A DNA stretch of 34,435 bases, from NCBI GenBank assembly GCA_029778105.1, contig JAKOQZ010000062.1, positions 1 to 34,435 of the forward strand, written 5' to 3'. The notes under the pieces are model-generated. The model saw nothing but the letters and a program-made list of their open reading frames with translations. It was not told the DNA's origin and searched no databases. Source of the DNA: Pseudomonadota bacterium. GTDB taxonomy: Bacteria > Pseudomonadota > Alphaproteobacteria > Micropepsales > Micropepsaceae. Both the position numbers and the translations under genes were made by a program. Positions 14,318-22,668 of the stretch are shown one piece after another; position 1 is the stretch's first letter; every line of letters begins with the position of its first letter.

Positions 14318-15715
14318 ATGGGACTGCTCCGCAAACCGCTTGCCTGGCTTCGGCCGACCGATCCGCTGGCCTGGGAGCTTCGCCGCGACCAGCTGCTGAT
14401 GGTCGTGCGGAGTTCGGAACGCAGTTTTCCGGCGATGTGCGTCTCCAATATCGGCACAGGCGCGGTAGCGCTGCACTGGCAACCGGCCGGCGGCATCCTG
14501 ATCTGGCTGGTCGCGATGCTGGCGTGCATGGCCCTGTCGCATGTCGCCAACAGAATCTATCTGGCCCAGAGCGGCGATCTGTCGAAATTTCCCCGTCTGG
14601 TCCTGATGTGCATGAGCGTCAGCGGCCTCACCATGGTGACGATCGCGGCCGGCGCGGTTCTGTTCTGGGCGCCGGGCGTGCCGGTCAACCACCTGTTCGT
14701 CCTGCTCATGATGACGACAAGCGCGGCGATCGGCACGGTCTATACCGCGCCCTATGCGCCGATCTCGCTGCTGCAGGCCATCTATATCGGCACGGCCATG
14801 GCGCTGTGCTTTTCGGAAGGCACGGCCGAATACGCCATGATCGGCGCCATGGGCTTCGCGATCGCCGCGATGCTGGTGGGCGTGGGCTTTTCGATCAATG
14901 ACGGGGCGCGGCAGATCCTGACGCTGCGCATTTCGGAACGCGATCTCGTGTCCAAGCTGCAGGACGCCAGTCGTGCGAAGAGCGCCTTCCTGGCCAATAT
15001 GAGCCACGAGCTGCGGACGCCTTTGAACGCCGTGATCGGCTTTTCGGACGTGATGCGTCAGGAGCTTCTTGGGCCGATCGGAACGGACGCCTATCGGGGC
15101 TATGCGGACGACATTCACGCCAGCGGCACGCATCTGCTGACGCTGATCAATCAGGTGCTCGATCTGTCCAAGATCGAAGCCGGGAAATACGAGCTGCGCG
15201 AATCCAATGTCGATCTGAATCGCATCCTCGACGAGGCGGTGCGCATGATCGCACGGCGCGCGGAGGAAGGCGGCGTCACCATTATCAACGACGTGCCGCG
15301 CAATGCGATCATCCGCGCGGACGAAACGGCGATCCGGCAGGTCGCGCTGAACGTCGCGATGAACGCCGTGAAGTTCACCCCGCCCGGCGGCAAGGTGCGT
15401 GCATTCGGCACGATTCTGCCCGACGGCCGCCTGGCCATCGGCGTACGCGACACGGGATGCGGCATCCGCCCGGAAGACACCGAAGCCGTGTTCGAGAATT
15501 TCGGGCAGGCCCGGCACGATCTCGCCGTCCGCGAGAAGGGCACGGGACTGGGACTGCCGATCGTGCGCAGCCTGATGCGCGCGCATGGCGGCGACGCGAT
15601 CCTGGACAGCGTCCTGGGAATCGGCACGACCGTCTATCTGACGCTGCCGCGCGAGCGCGTCATCGACTTCGGCCTGGCGATCGAACCGCCGCCGCCCGCC
15701 TCGCGCGCCGCCTAG
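14318..15715 (+). CDS. Membrane sensor histidine kinase 1
   Basis: 465 residues from MGLLRKPLAWLRPTDPLAWE. Residues about 35-190 hold roughly six membrane helices with no recognisable sensor domain. The HisKA domain follows with the phosphoacceptor H230 in FLANMSHELRTPLNAVIGFS and IEAGKYEL at 286-293. The ATPase domain has its N-box with N349, D378 in DTGCGI and GTGLGLPIV from 408. It is of the PleC/DivJ/PdhS style. There is no receiver domain and no response regulator gene nearby. The ORF track start at 13790 is out of context. Its TAG stop shares CTAG with the convergent crotonase gene. Confidence 0.93.
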   Translation: MGLLRKPLAWLRPTDPLAWELRRDQLLMVVRSSERSFPAMCVSNIGTGAVALHWQPAGGILIWLVAMLACMALSHVANRIYLAQSGDLSKFPRLVLMCMSVSGLTMVTIAAGAVLFWAPGVPVNHLFVLLMMTTSAAIGTVYTAPYAPISLLQAIYIGTAMALCFSEGTAEYAMIGAMGFAIAAMLVGVGFSINDGARQILTLRISERDLVSKLQDASRAKSAFLANMSHELRTPLNAVIGFSDVMRQELLGPIGTDAYRGYADDIHASGTHLLTLINQVLDLSKIEAGKYELRESNVDLNRILDEAVRMIARRAEEGGVTIINDVPRNAIIRADETAIRQVALNVAMNAVKFTPPGGKVRAFGTILPDGRLAIGVRDTGCGIRPEDTEAVFENFGQARHDLAVREKGTGLGLPIVRSLMRAHGGDAILDSVLGIGTTVYLTLPRERVIDFGLAIEPPPPASRAA

Positions 15716-16509
15716 CGGCCCTTGTAATCGGGCGTGCGCTTGTCGAGGAACGCGCCGACCGCCTCGGCGTGATCCTCGGTGTGGTGGGCGAGCGCCTGCA
15801 TCGAGGCCGACAGCTCCATGATGGTGTCGAAGCCGACGCCCATGCCTTCGCGCAGGAGCTTTTTCGTCATCCGCAGCACGTCGGGGGGCTGGCGCGCGAT
15901 GCGCAGCGCCGTGGCCCGCGCCTCGTCCATCAGCGATTGATCCGGAACGACCCGGCTGACCAGACCCCATGACAGCGCCGTGGCGGCGTCGATCGTGTCG
16001 CCGGTGTAGAGAAGCTCGGATGCGCGGGCCATGCCGATGACGCGGGGCAGAAGCCACGCGCCGCCATCGCCGGGAATGAGGCCGATCTTGAGGAAGGTGG
16101 CGCCGAAAATCGCCTTGTCGGATGCGATGCGCGTGTCGGCGAGGCAGGCGACGTCGTTGCCCAGACCGATCGCGGGACCGTTGACCGCGGCAATGACGGG
16201 AACCTCGATCCCCCACAGGCTCTTCACGATGCGATGGATGCCGGTGCGATAGCGCTCGCGGATGGCGACGCCCGGACCGGCGAACGCCCCGCCCTTCTCG
16301 CGCATCGCCTTGACGTTGCCGCCGGCCGAGAACGCGGGCCCGGCCCCGGTGAGGATGACGGCGCGCACATCGCGATCTTCGTTAACCCTGGCCGCCGCCT
16401 CGGCGAACAAGGCGCCGTCGCCTTCCTCGCCCAGCGGATTACGGCTTTCGGGCCGATTGATCGTGAGCGTGACGACGGAGCCGTCCTTTTCGAACAGAAG
16501 CGCGGACAT
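15712..16509 (-). CDS. Enoyl-CoA hydratase/isomerase (crotonase) family protein
   Basis: 265 residues, normal crotonase length. The oxyanion hole segments are PAFSAGGNVKAM and NGPAIGLGNDVACLADTRIAS. The two catalytic glutamates of classical hydratases are not conserved: the first position is Asp (GLGNDVA) and the second is not acidic (FGATFLKIGLIPGDGG). The FLKIGLIP.DGG wording is closer to PaaG-type isomerases, which use an Asp. It may therefore isomerise or hydrate a less common acyl-CoA. It lies between two kinase genes on the other strand, overlapping the stop of kinase 1 by 4 bases. Confidence 0.9.
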   Translation of the reverse strand: MSALLFEKDGSVVTLTINRPESRNPLGEEGDGALFAEAAARVNEDRDVRAVILTGAGPAFSAGGNVKAMREKGGAFAGPGVAIRERYRTGIHRIVKSLWGIEVPVIAAVNGPAIGLGNDVACLADTRIASDKAIFGATFLKIGLIPGDGGAWLLPRVIGMARASELLYTGDTIDAATALSWGLVSRVVPDQSLMDEARATALRIARQPPDVLRMTKKLLREGMGVGFDTIMELSASMQALAHHTEDHAEAVGAFLDKRTPDYKGR

Positions 16510-16616
16510 CTGGTTCCTCCCGGGATTTCGTTGGCCGGGAGTGTGACCAGAACCCTAACGAAGACGCTAGACCCCTCTTGATCGGCCTAACCGCGTTTTC
16601 AGGCACAGCCGCTAAA

Positions 16617-18062
16617 ATGAGCGGCATGAGTGGGGTTTTGCAGAAATCCAGCAACCCGGTGGGGCCGATCCTCACCCTGCCCGCGTTCGGCTCGATCAGG
16701 GCGACGCTGCGTTCGGAGGTGTTTCCCACCGACGATGAAGCGCCGCTGGCGCTCGCCAAGATGCACCACGGCATGGCGTCCATGACGGGCGCGATGCGGA
16801 CCATGCCGGTCCTGGCGTTGCTGTGCGCGGCGATTCACCTGCAATGGGCGCCGTGGCAGGCCGTCGCAGGCTGGCTGGCGGCCTTCTTCGGCGTGCTCGT
16901 CTTCCGCATCGCCGGCGAGCGGCGGATACCGAAGGCCGGGGCGAGCCCGGATGACGTGCGCCGCGGCGCGATCCGGTTCGTCACGATGTCGGGTCTGTTC
17001 ATCGCGTCGTGGGCGGCGCAAGGCTTTCTGTTCTGGGTGCCGGGCGACCCGAACAACCACCTGATCATCGCCATCATCATGCTGACATCGGCGATGACGG
17101 CGACGCTGACCGCCGCGTGGCTGATCAATCCGATGATCCAGATCACGATCTATATCGGCGGGATCGGCGTGCTGATGGCCACCGAGGGAACGACGCAGGG
17201 CTTCGTTCTGGCCGGCCTCGCCGCGATCTACGGCAATCTGGTGGTCAGCGCGACGGTGCATATCAACCGCAACATCGCGCGGATGCTGACGCTGGAGAGC
17301 GAAAAGGACGCGCTGATCTCGGACCTGCGCTCGGCGGACAAGGCCAAGAGCGAATTCCTGGCCAATATGAGCCACGAACTTCGCACGCCGCTCAACGCCA
17401 TTCTGGGCTTCTCCGAGCTGATGAAGGATGAGGTGATGGGGCCGATGCAGAGCGCGGCCTACAAATCCTATGCCGGCGACATCCATTCCAGCGGCACGCA
17501 TCTGCTGGGCCTCGTGAACGACATTCTGGATCTGGCCAAGATCGAGGCCGGGCGAATGGAGCTGAGCGACGACGCCTTTACGATGGCCGCCATCGTGGAT
17601 GAAGGATTCCGCCTTTTCGCGCTTTCGGCCGCCAACAAGAACGTACGCCTCATCAGGACCGTCGACCCGTCGATCATGCTGCGATGGGATCTGCGCGCCG
17701 CCAAGCAGATCGCGATCAATCTGTTGTCCAACGCGCTGAAGTTCACGCCGGACGGCGGCGCCATCACCGTTTCGGCCGGCATGCGCCCGAACGGCGGATG
17801 CTATGTGACCGTCGCCGACAGCGGCTGCGGGATCGACGAGAAAGACCGGGAACTGGTGTTCGAGAGCTTCGGTCAGGGACGTCATGACGTGGCGACCGCG
17901 GTGAAAGGCACCGGCCTTGGACTCGCGATCGTAAAGGCGCTGGTTGAGCTGCACGGCGGCGAAGTTTGGCTGCAGTCCCGGCCGGGCGAAGGCGCTGCGT
18001 TCACGATCGAAGTGCCGCCGGATCGCGTGACACGGCTGGCCGGGGCGAGCGCCGCCGCATGA
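16617..18062 (+). CDS. Membrane sensor histidine kinase 2
   Basis: 481 residues from the ATG at 16617; a second ATG lies three codons later and the ORF track begins at a TTG. The start is therefore uncertain, as no strong ribosome site is visible. About six membrane helices occupy 62-215 and include GFLFWVPGDPNNHLIIAIIM, matching a block shared with kinases 1 and 3. HisKA: H253 in FLANMSHELRTPLNAILGFS, then DLAKIEAGRMEL. ATPase: NLLSNALKF, DSGCGIDEKD and GTGLGLAIV. The next kinase gene overlaps its stop codon (ATGA), so the two are translationally coupled and probably work together or as heterodimers. Confidence 0.92.
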   Translation: MSGMSGVLQKSSNPVGPILTLPAFGSIRATLRSEVFPTDDEAPLALAKMHHGMASMTGAMRTMPVLALLCAAIHLQWAPWQAVAGWLAAFFGVLVFRIAGERRIPKAGASPDDVRRGAIRFVTMSGLFIASWAAQGFLFWVPGDPNNHLIIAIIMLTSAMTATLTAAWLINPMIQITIYIGGIGVLMATEGTTQGFVLAGLAAIYGNLVVSATVHINRNIARMLTLESEKDALISDLRSADKAKSEFLANMSHELRTPLNAILGFSELMKDEVMGPMQSAAYKSYAGDIHSSGTHLLGLVNDILDLAKIEAGRMELSDDAFTMAAIVDEGFRLFALSAANKNVRLIRTVDPSIMLRWDLRAAKQIAINLLSNALKFTPDGGAITVSAGMRPNGGCYVTVADSGCGIDEKDRELVFESFGQGRHDVATAVKGTGLGLAIVKALVELHGGEVWLQSRPGEGAAFTIEVPPDRVTRLAGASAAA

Positions 18063-19411
18063 CCCGCGCCTTCACGCCCAGCCACGACCGCCTGATCTGG
18101 GATCAGACCGACGAGGTCGCACGCGGCGTGATCCGCGAACAGCACATGATGCCGCTGTCCGCCCTGGGGCTGACGACCGTCGGCTGGATCTATACCGGAC
18201 CGGGCCTGGCGCTGTTCTGGGCCGGCGCGATGATCCTCTCCACCGCCGCGCTTTTGGTCGCGTGCCACTGGTTCAAGCGCCAGACCTACGGCGTCACGCC
18301 GACCGCGAAGGCCCAACGCACGGTGCTGTTGGGATCGCTGGCGCAGACCGTCGTGACGGGCGGCCACATGCCGCTGTTCTGGGTCGCCGGAAACACCGAG
18401 GCGAATCTCGTTCTGCTGCTGATCTTCATGGCGAGCGCGATGCTGGCCGTCGCGCTGACGGCGGCTTCGCTGCCGATCCTCATTTCGAATGTCGCGTTTC
18501 ACGCGGTCGTCTGCGAAGCGGTTCTGCTGATCGAAGGCGGCGATACGGCCAACCTGCTCGCCATGCTGGCGCCGCTCTATTTCGCCGCGCTCGCCAGCTC
18601 CGGCGCACGGACATACCAGCGCCACCGCGAGGTCCTGACGCTGGCGCAGGAACGCGAGGCGATGATCGAGGACCTGACGCAGGCCAACCAGGCCAAGACG
18701 CGGTTTCTGGCCAATATGAGCCATGAACTCCGCACGCCGCTGAACGCCATTCTGGGGTTCTCGGAGATGATGAAGACGCAATCGTTCGGCCCGCACGGCT
18801 CGCCGAAATATCTGGAGTATGCGTTCGACATTCATTCGAGCGGCGCGCACCTGCTCGACCTGATCAACGATCTTCTGGACGGCGCGCGCGTCGATGCGGG
18901 CACCTATGTGCCGAGCGATGAAATCTTCGCCCTGCCGGACCTGTTCGACGAATGCGTCCGCCTGCTGCAGGGGCGCGCGATGGAGAAGAACCTGTCGCTA
19001 CGCTGCGTCGGCGGCTTTGCCGGGTATCTGAAGGCCGACCGGCGGGGCATCAAGCAGGTCGTCATCAACCTGCTGGCGAATGCGGTGAAATTCTCACCGG
19101 GGCGCGGGCGCGTCGCGTTGAGCGCGGCGCTGGAGCCGAACGGCGATCTGCAGATTCTCGTCAGCGACAATGGTCCGGGCATCGACGCGGCCGATCTGCC
19201 CCGCATATTCCAGAGCTTCGGTCAGGGCCGGCATGACGTCGCCGAACGCGACCGGGGGGTCGGCCTTGGACTGGCCATCGTGAAGGGCATCGTGACGGCC
19301 CATGGCGGCACGATCGAGGTGCGCAGCAAGCCGGGCGACGGCACGGCGATGATCGTGCGTCTGCTGTCGGGGCGCGTTCTCACCGCCCTGCCCGGCGCGC
19401 TGGTCGCCTGA
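18059..19411 (+). CDS. Membrane sensor histidine kinase 3
   Basis: 450 residues from MTRAFTPSHDRLIWDQTDEV, starting inside the stop codon of kinase 2. Six or so membrane helices fill 32-180, including MPLFWVAGNTEANLVLLLIF. H222 is in FLANMSHELRTPLNAILGFS. The usual DLSKIEAG segment has drifted to DLLDGARVDAG. ATPase boxes are NLLANAVKFSP, DNGPGIDAAD and GVGLGLAIVKG, all intact, so it should bind ATP. The partner response regulator is not encoded here. A strong hairpin after the stop ends the kinase 2-kinase 3 unit. Confidence 0.92.
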   Translation: MTRAFTPSHDRLIWDQTDEVARGVIREQHMMPLSALGLTTVGWIYTGPGLALFWAGAMILSTAALLVACHWFKRQTYGVTPTAKAQRTVLLGSLAQTVVTGGHMPLFWVAGNTEANLVLLLIFMASAMLAVALTAASLPILISNVAFHAVVCEAVLLIEGGDTANLLAMLAPLYFAALASSGARTYQRHREVLTLAQEREAMIEDLTQANQAKTRFLANMSHELRTPLNAILGFSEMMKTQSFGPHGSPKYLEYAFDIHSSGAHLLDLINDLLDGARVDAGTYVPSDEIFALPDLFDECVRLLQGRAMEKNLSLRCVGGFAGYLKADRRGIKQVVINLLANAVKFSPGRGRVALSAALEPNGDLQILVSDNGPGIDAADLPRIFQSFGQGRHDVAERDRGVGLGLAIVKGIVTAHGGTIEVRSKPGDGTAMIVRLLSGRVLTALPGALVA

Positions 19412-19423
19412 CCCGAACAAAAA

Positions 19424-19444
19424 CGGCGGCCCGCCGGGCCGCCG
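19424..19444. terminator. Terminator-like hairpin between convergent genes
   Basis: CGGCGGCCC and GGGCCGCCG form a perfect 9-bp GC stem with a 3-base loop. On the minus strand it is followed by GTTTTTGTTC, a good T-tract for the acyl-CoA dehydrogenase gene. On the plus strand only CTTCGTCG follows, so termination of the kinase operon is less certain. Confidence 0.7.
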
Positions 19445-19468
19445 CTTCGTCGTCGCCGTGAGCCGAGA

Positions 19469-20599
19469 TCAGCCCAGCGTCGCGTAGCGCTTGAGGTGAT
19501 GATCGACGTTGCCGAACAGCGTGTCGATCATGGTCAGGCGCTTGAAATAGTGGCCGACATTCAGTTCGTCGGTCATGCCCATGCCGCCGTGGATCTGCAC
19601 CGCCGACTGGCCGATGAAGCGGCCGGCCTTGCCGATCTGCACCTTGGCGGCCGAGGCGGCCTTCTTGCGCTCGGCTTCTTCCTCTTCGAGCTTCAGCGTC
19701 ACCATGTAGGTGATCGAGACCGACTGCTCGTAGTTCATGAACATGTCGACCATGCGGTGCTGAAGCACCTGGAACTTGCCGATCGGCGTGCCGAACTGCT
19801 TGCGCGTCTTGGCGTATTCGATGGTGGTGTCGTTCAGCACCTTCATGGCGCCGGTCGATTCCGCAGCCAGCGCGGCGATCGCCTGATCGGTGACCAGCTC
19901 GACCGTCTTCAGGCCGCCGCCGACTTCGCCGATGACGGCATCGGCGCCGACCGTGACGTTCTCGAGCGTGACTTCCGAGGCGCGGTTGCCGTCGACCGTG
20001 GGATAATCGCGGGTCGAGACGCCCTTGGCGCTCTTGTCGACGATGAAGACGGTGACGCCGTCGGCGTCGCGCTGGCCGCCGGAGGTGCGGGCGGTGACGA
20101 TGAGCTTGTCGGCGAAGGGCGCGCCCAGCACGACCGCCTTATGGCCGTTCAGCACGTAGCCGTCGCCCGACTTCTTGGCCGTGGTGGTGAGGTCGGCGAG
20201 GTTGAAGCGGCCCTGCGGCTCGGCATAGGCGAAGGCGAAGACCGTCTCGCCGGCGGCGATGGCCGGAAGCAGCTCTTCCTTCTGTGCAGTGCTGCCCGCC
20301 GCCTTGAGGAAGCCGGCCGCGATCACCGCGTTGTTCAGCCAGGGCTCGATGACGAGGCCGCGGCCGAATTCCTCGGCGATGATCATCGCGTCGACCGCGC
20401 TGCCGCCCAGACCGCCGAAATCTTCCGGCATCGCGACGCCGAGAAGGCCCATCTCGGCGATCTGGCCGTACACTTCCTTGCGCCAGCCGGCGTCGGACTT
20501 GCTGACCTTGCGGCGGGTTTCGAAGTCGTAGGCGCCCTGAATAAACTTCTGCACGGAGTTGCGCAGCAGGGTCTGTTCTTCAGTGAAGGAGAAATCCAT
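19469..20599 (-). CDS. Acyl-CoA dehydrogenase small subunit (PimD/FadE-like), probably non-catalytic
   Basis: 376 residues, MDFSFTEEQTLLRNSVQKFI. It has the acyl-CoA dehydrogenase fold with MPEDFGGLGGSAVDAMIIAEEFGRGL and the C-terminal QIHGGMGMTDELNVGHYFKRL. Both places where these enzymes keep a catalytic Glu are altered: Q239 (TDQAIAAL) in place of the helix-G Glu, and IDTLFGNVDHHLKRY in place of the YEGT-type segment. This is the pattern expected of the structural partner in alpha2beta2 acyl-CoA dehydrogenases known from pimeloyl-CoA and steroid side-chain breakdown. It is encoded 38 bases after the large subunit on the same strand. Confidence 0.92.
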   Translation of the reverse strand: MDFSFTEEQTLLRNSVQKFIQGAYDFETRRKVSKSDAGWRKEVYGQIAEMGLLGVAMPEDFGGLGGSAVDAMIIAEEFGRGLVIEPWLNNAVIAAGFLKAAGSTAQKEELLPAIAAGETVFAFAYAEPQGRFNLADLTTTAKKSGDGYVLNGHKAVVLGAPFADKLIVTARTSGGQRDADGVTVFIVDKSAKGVSTRDYPTVDGNRASEVTLENVTVGADAVIGEVGGGLKTVELVTDQAIAALAAESTGAMKVLNDTTIEYAKTRKQFGTPIGKFQVLQHRMVDMFMNYEQSVSITYMVTLKLEEEEAERKKAASAAKVQIGKAGRFIGQSAVQIHGGMGMTDELNVGHYFKRLTMIDTLFGNVDHHLKRYATLG

Positions 20600-20637
20600 G
20601 ACGTTTCCTGAAAGCTTATGTTGGGGCGAACCGGGGC

Positions 20638-21819
20638 TTAGAGCCCCAGCACCATCTTCGCAATGATGTTGCGCTGGATCTCGTTGGAGCCGCCATAGAT
20701 CGAGGTCTTGCGCATGTTGGCGTAGTTCTGCGTCGTGCCTTCGGCATAGGCGGGGCCGGGCGCGAACTCGTTGTGCGACAGCGGGTCGGAATAGGGCAGC
20801 GAGTAATAGCCCACGCCCTCCATCACCAGCTCGGTGATGCGCTGCTGGATCTCGGTGCCCTTGATCTTGAGGATCGAGGATTCGAGGCCCGGACCCTTGC
20901 CGGCCTGTTCGGACGCCAGGGTGCGCAGCTCGGTGAACTCAAGCGCCGTAAGATCGATCTCGAGCTCGGCGATCTTGCGTTCGAAATCGGCGTCGTCGAT
21001 CAGCTTCTCGCCGTCGATGACTTCCATCGCCAGCATGTCCTTGAGGCGCGAGATCGCGCGCTTGGAGCGGGCGACGCCCGCAATGCCGGCGCGTTCGTGG
21101 CTGAGCAGGAACTTGGCGCAGGTCCAGCCCTTGTTCTCTTCGTGGATGCGGTTTTCGACCGGCACCTTCACGTTGTCGAACCAGACCTCGTTGACCTCGT
21201 GACCGCCATCCATCGTGATGATCGGCTTCACGGTGATGCCCGGCGTCTTCATGTCGATGAGCAGGAAGGAGATGCCTTCCTGGGCCTTGGCGTTCTTGTC
21301 GGTGCGCACCAGGCAGAAAATCCAGTCGGCGAACTGGGCGAGCGTCGTCCAGGTCTTCTGGCCGTTGACGATGTAATAATCGCCTTCGCGGACCGCAGTG
21401 GTCTTGAGGCTGGCGAGGTCGGAGCCGGCGCCCGGCTCGGAATAACCCTGACACCACCACACGTCGCCCGAGAGGATGCCGGGGATGTACTTGTCCTTCT
21501 GCTCCTGGGTGCCGAAGGTGTAGATCACCGGGCCGACCATGGACACGCCGAAGGGAAGGATCGCCGGGGTTTCGGCGCGGGCGTTTTCCTCGTTCCAGAT
21601 ATATTTCTGGGTCGGCGTCCAGTTGGTGCCGTAGGGCGCCGGCCACGAGGGAACGAGCCAGCCCTTCTTGTAGAGAATGCGGTGCCAGACAAGGAAATCT
21701 TCCTTGTTGCGATATTCGCCCCGGCGCACGCCCTTGAGGTGCTGCGGCTGATTCTCCTCGATGAAGGCGCGCACTTCGGCGCGGAACGCTTCATCTTCGG
21801 GCGTGAAATTGATGTCCAT
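20638..21819 (-). CDS. Acyl-CoA dehydrogenase large subunit (PimC/FadE-like)
   Basis: 393 residues, MDINFTPEDEAFRAEVRAFI. Motifs are WWCQGYSEPGAGSDLASLKT (121-140), NGQKTWTTLAQFADW, and KTSIYGGSNEIQRNIIAKMV at the end. E242 in LLSHERAGIAG is the likely catalytic base, as in isovaleryl-CoA-type enzymes, since the C-terminal YEGT Glu is Gly. It resembles the dehydrogenase at 12251-13462 throughout, so the two are paralogues, but only this one has a small-subunit gene beside it. The likely substrate is a dicarboxylyl, branched or ring-derived acyl-CoA. It is first in a two-gene operon. Confidence 0.93.
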   Translation of the reverse strand: MDINFTPEDEAFRAEVRAFIEENQPQHLKGVRRGEYRNKEDFLVWHRILYKKGWLVPSWPAPYGTNWTPTQKYIWNEENARAETPAILPFGVSMVGPVIYTFGTQEQKDKYIPGILSGDVWWCQGYSEPGAGSDLASLKTTAVREGDYYIVNGQKTWTTLAQFADWIFCLVRTDKNAKAQEGISFLLIDMKTPGITVKPIITMDGGHEVNEVWFDNVKVPVENRIHEENKGWTCAKFLLSHERAGIAGVARSKRAISRLKDMLAMEVIDGEKLIDDADFERKIAELEIDLTALEFTELRTLASEQAGKGPGLESSILKIKGTEIQQRITELVMEGVGYYSLPYSDPLSHNEFAPGPAYAEGTTQNYANMRKTSIYGGSNEIQRNIIAKMVLGL

Positions 21820-21864
21820 GGCTTCTCCTCGAGCCCTTCGGGAATGTCGTGCCCGGCATAGGCC

Positions 21865-21877
21865 GACAAATTGTCAA
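21865..21877 (-). promoter_or_regulatory. Palindrome overlapping a TTGACA box upstream of the dehydrogenase operon
   Basis: GACAA-A-TTGTC is a perfect 11-bp dyad, and on the minus strand its edge forms TTGACA at 21877-21872, a consensus -35 hexamer about 50 bases before the large-subunit ATG. No good -10 sits 17 bases downstream, so this is a candidate operator or promoter only. A second dyad, TGCGTC-N5-GACGCA, lies at 21924-21940. Confidence 0.3.
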
Positions 21878-22032
21878 AAGGCGCGCGATGATAGCCAGCA
21901 AGACCGCGCGCGCAAGCCGACGTTGCGTCAAGTCGACGCAGGAATCTTCACCCCGCCCGGCGGGGCCGCAGCCGCACTTGTTGCCCCCGGGGATGCCCCC
22001 CTAGCCTGCCCGCCCTGGGGAGAGAGCCGCTG

Positions 22033-22668
22033 ATGGCCGACACCGACGATGCCCTGCGCCGTTTCCGGGCGAGCATGATCCTGAACTTCGACGTCTGGCA
22101 TGACGGCATTCCCTACGATCTGGACGCGCTGATGGCATTGCCGGAGGCCGAGCGCAGCGCCATCGGGCGCGAACTGGCCGCGAAGGGCGAACTGGACTGG
22201 CGCGACGTGCAGGCGCTGGAGCGGATCGGCACGCCGGAAGCGCTGGCGCGGATCGCCGCAGCCGCAGGCGCGCAGGCCGATCATGGCGGCGCCAGCGCCC
22301 TGCGCGCCGCCGCATCCCACGGCTGGCCGCGCGAGCGAGAAGATCGCTTCATCGCCCTGCTGGAGGCGGCGCGGCCGATGGAGACCTCGTTCGATACGCT
22401 GTTCGACGTGGCCGAAGCCCACCCGACCCCGCGCGTGCGTGCAAAGCTGCTGGAGCTCGCGACCGGCGGCGCGCCGGAGACGCGATATGCGTTCGGGGCA
22501 TTTCTGCTCTATCTGCACGGACAAGCGGAGGACTGGTATGGGCTCGACACGGAGCATCGGCCGCACCTGCTTGGCCTGTCGGACAGCGGCGCGGCGCGCG
22601 CAGGTGCGGAAGCATGGCTGCGCAACATGATCGCCTCGCCGATCCATACGCGGGAAGACGCCCGATGA
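22033..22668 (+). CDS. Unknown helical (HEAT-like) protein
   Basis: 211 residues without a signal peptide or membrane segment. The N-terminal part has DGIPYDLDALMALPEAERSAIG, then alternating amphipathic helices (DWRDVQALERIGTPEALARIAAAAG, EREDRFIALLEAARPM, TPRVRAKLLELATGG), as in HEAT or ARM-type repeat proteins. This is inferred from helix periodicity, not from a recognised profile. Its last codons overlap the next gene by ATGA, so the membrane protein that follows is translationally coupled and a likely partner. GGGGAGAGAGCC before the ATG supports the start. Confidence 0.72.
   Translation: MADTDDALRRFRASMILNFDVWHDGIPYDLDALMALPEAERSAIGRELAAKGELDWRDVQALERIGTPEALARIAAAAGAQADHGGASALRAAASHGWPREREDRFIALLEAARPMETSFDTLFDVAEAHPTPRVRAKLLELATGGAPETRYAFGAFLLYLHGQAEDWYGLDTEHRPHLLGLSDSGAARAGAEAWLRNMIASPIHTREDAR

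Noticed and set aside
14282-16216. 644-aa minus-strand ORF across kinase 1 and the crotonase gene
   Set aside because: His/Arg/Asp-rich shadow; both genuine genes beneath it have intact catalytic motifs.
14318-19411. The kinases as hybrid kinases or a full two-component operon
   Set aside because: No receiver domain is present in any of the three, and no response regulator gene is found within the window.
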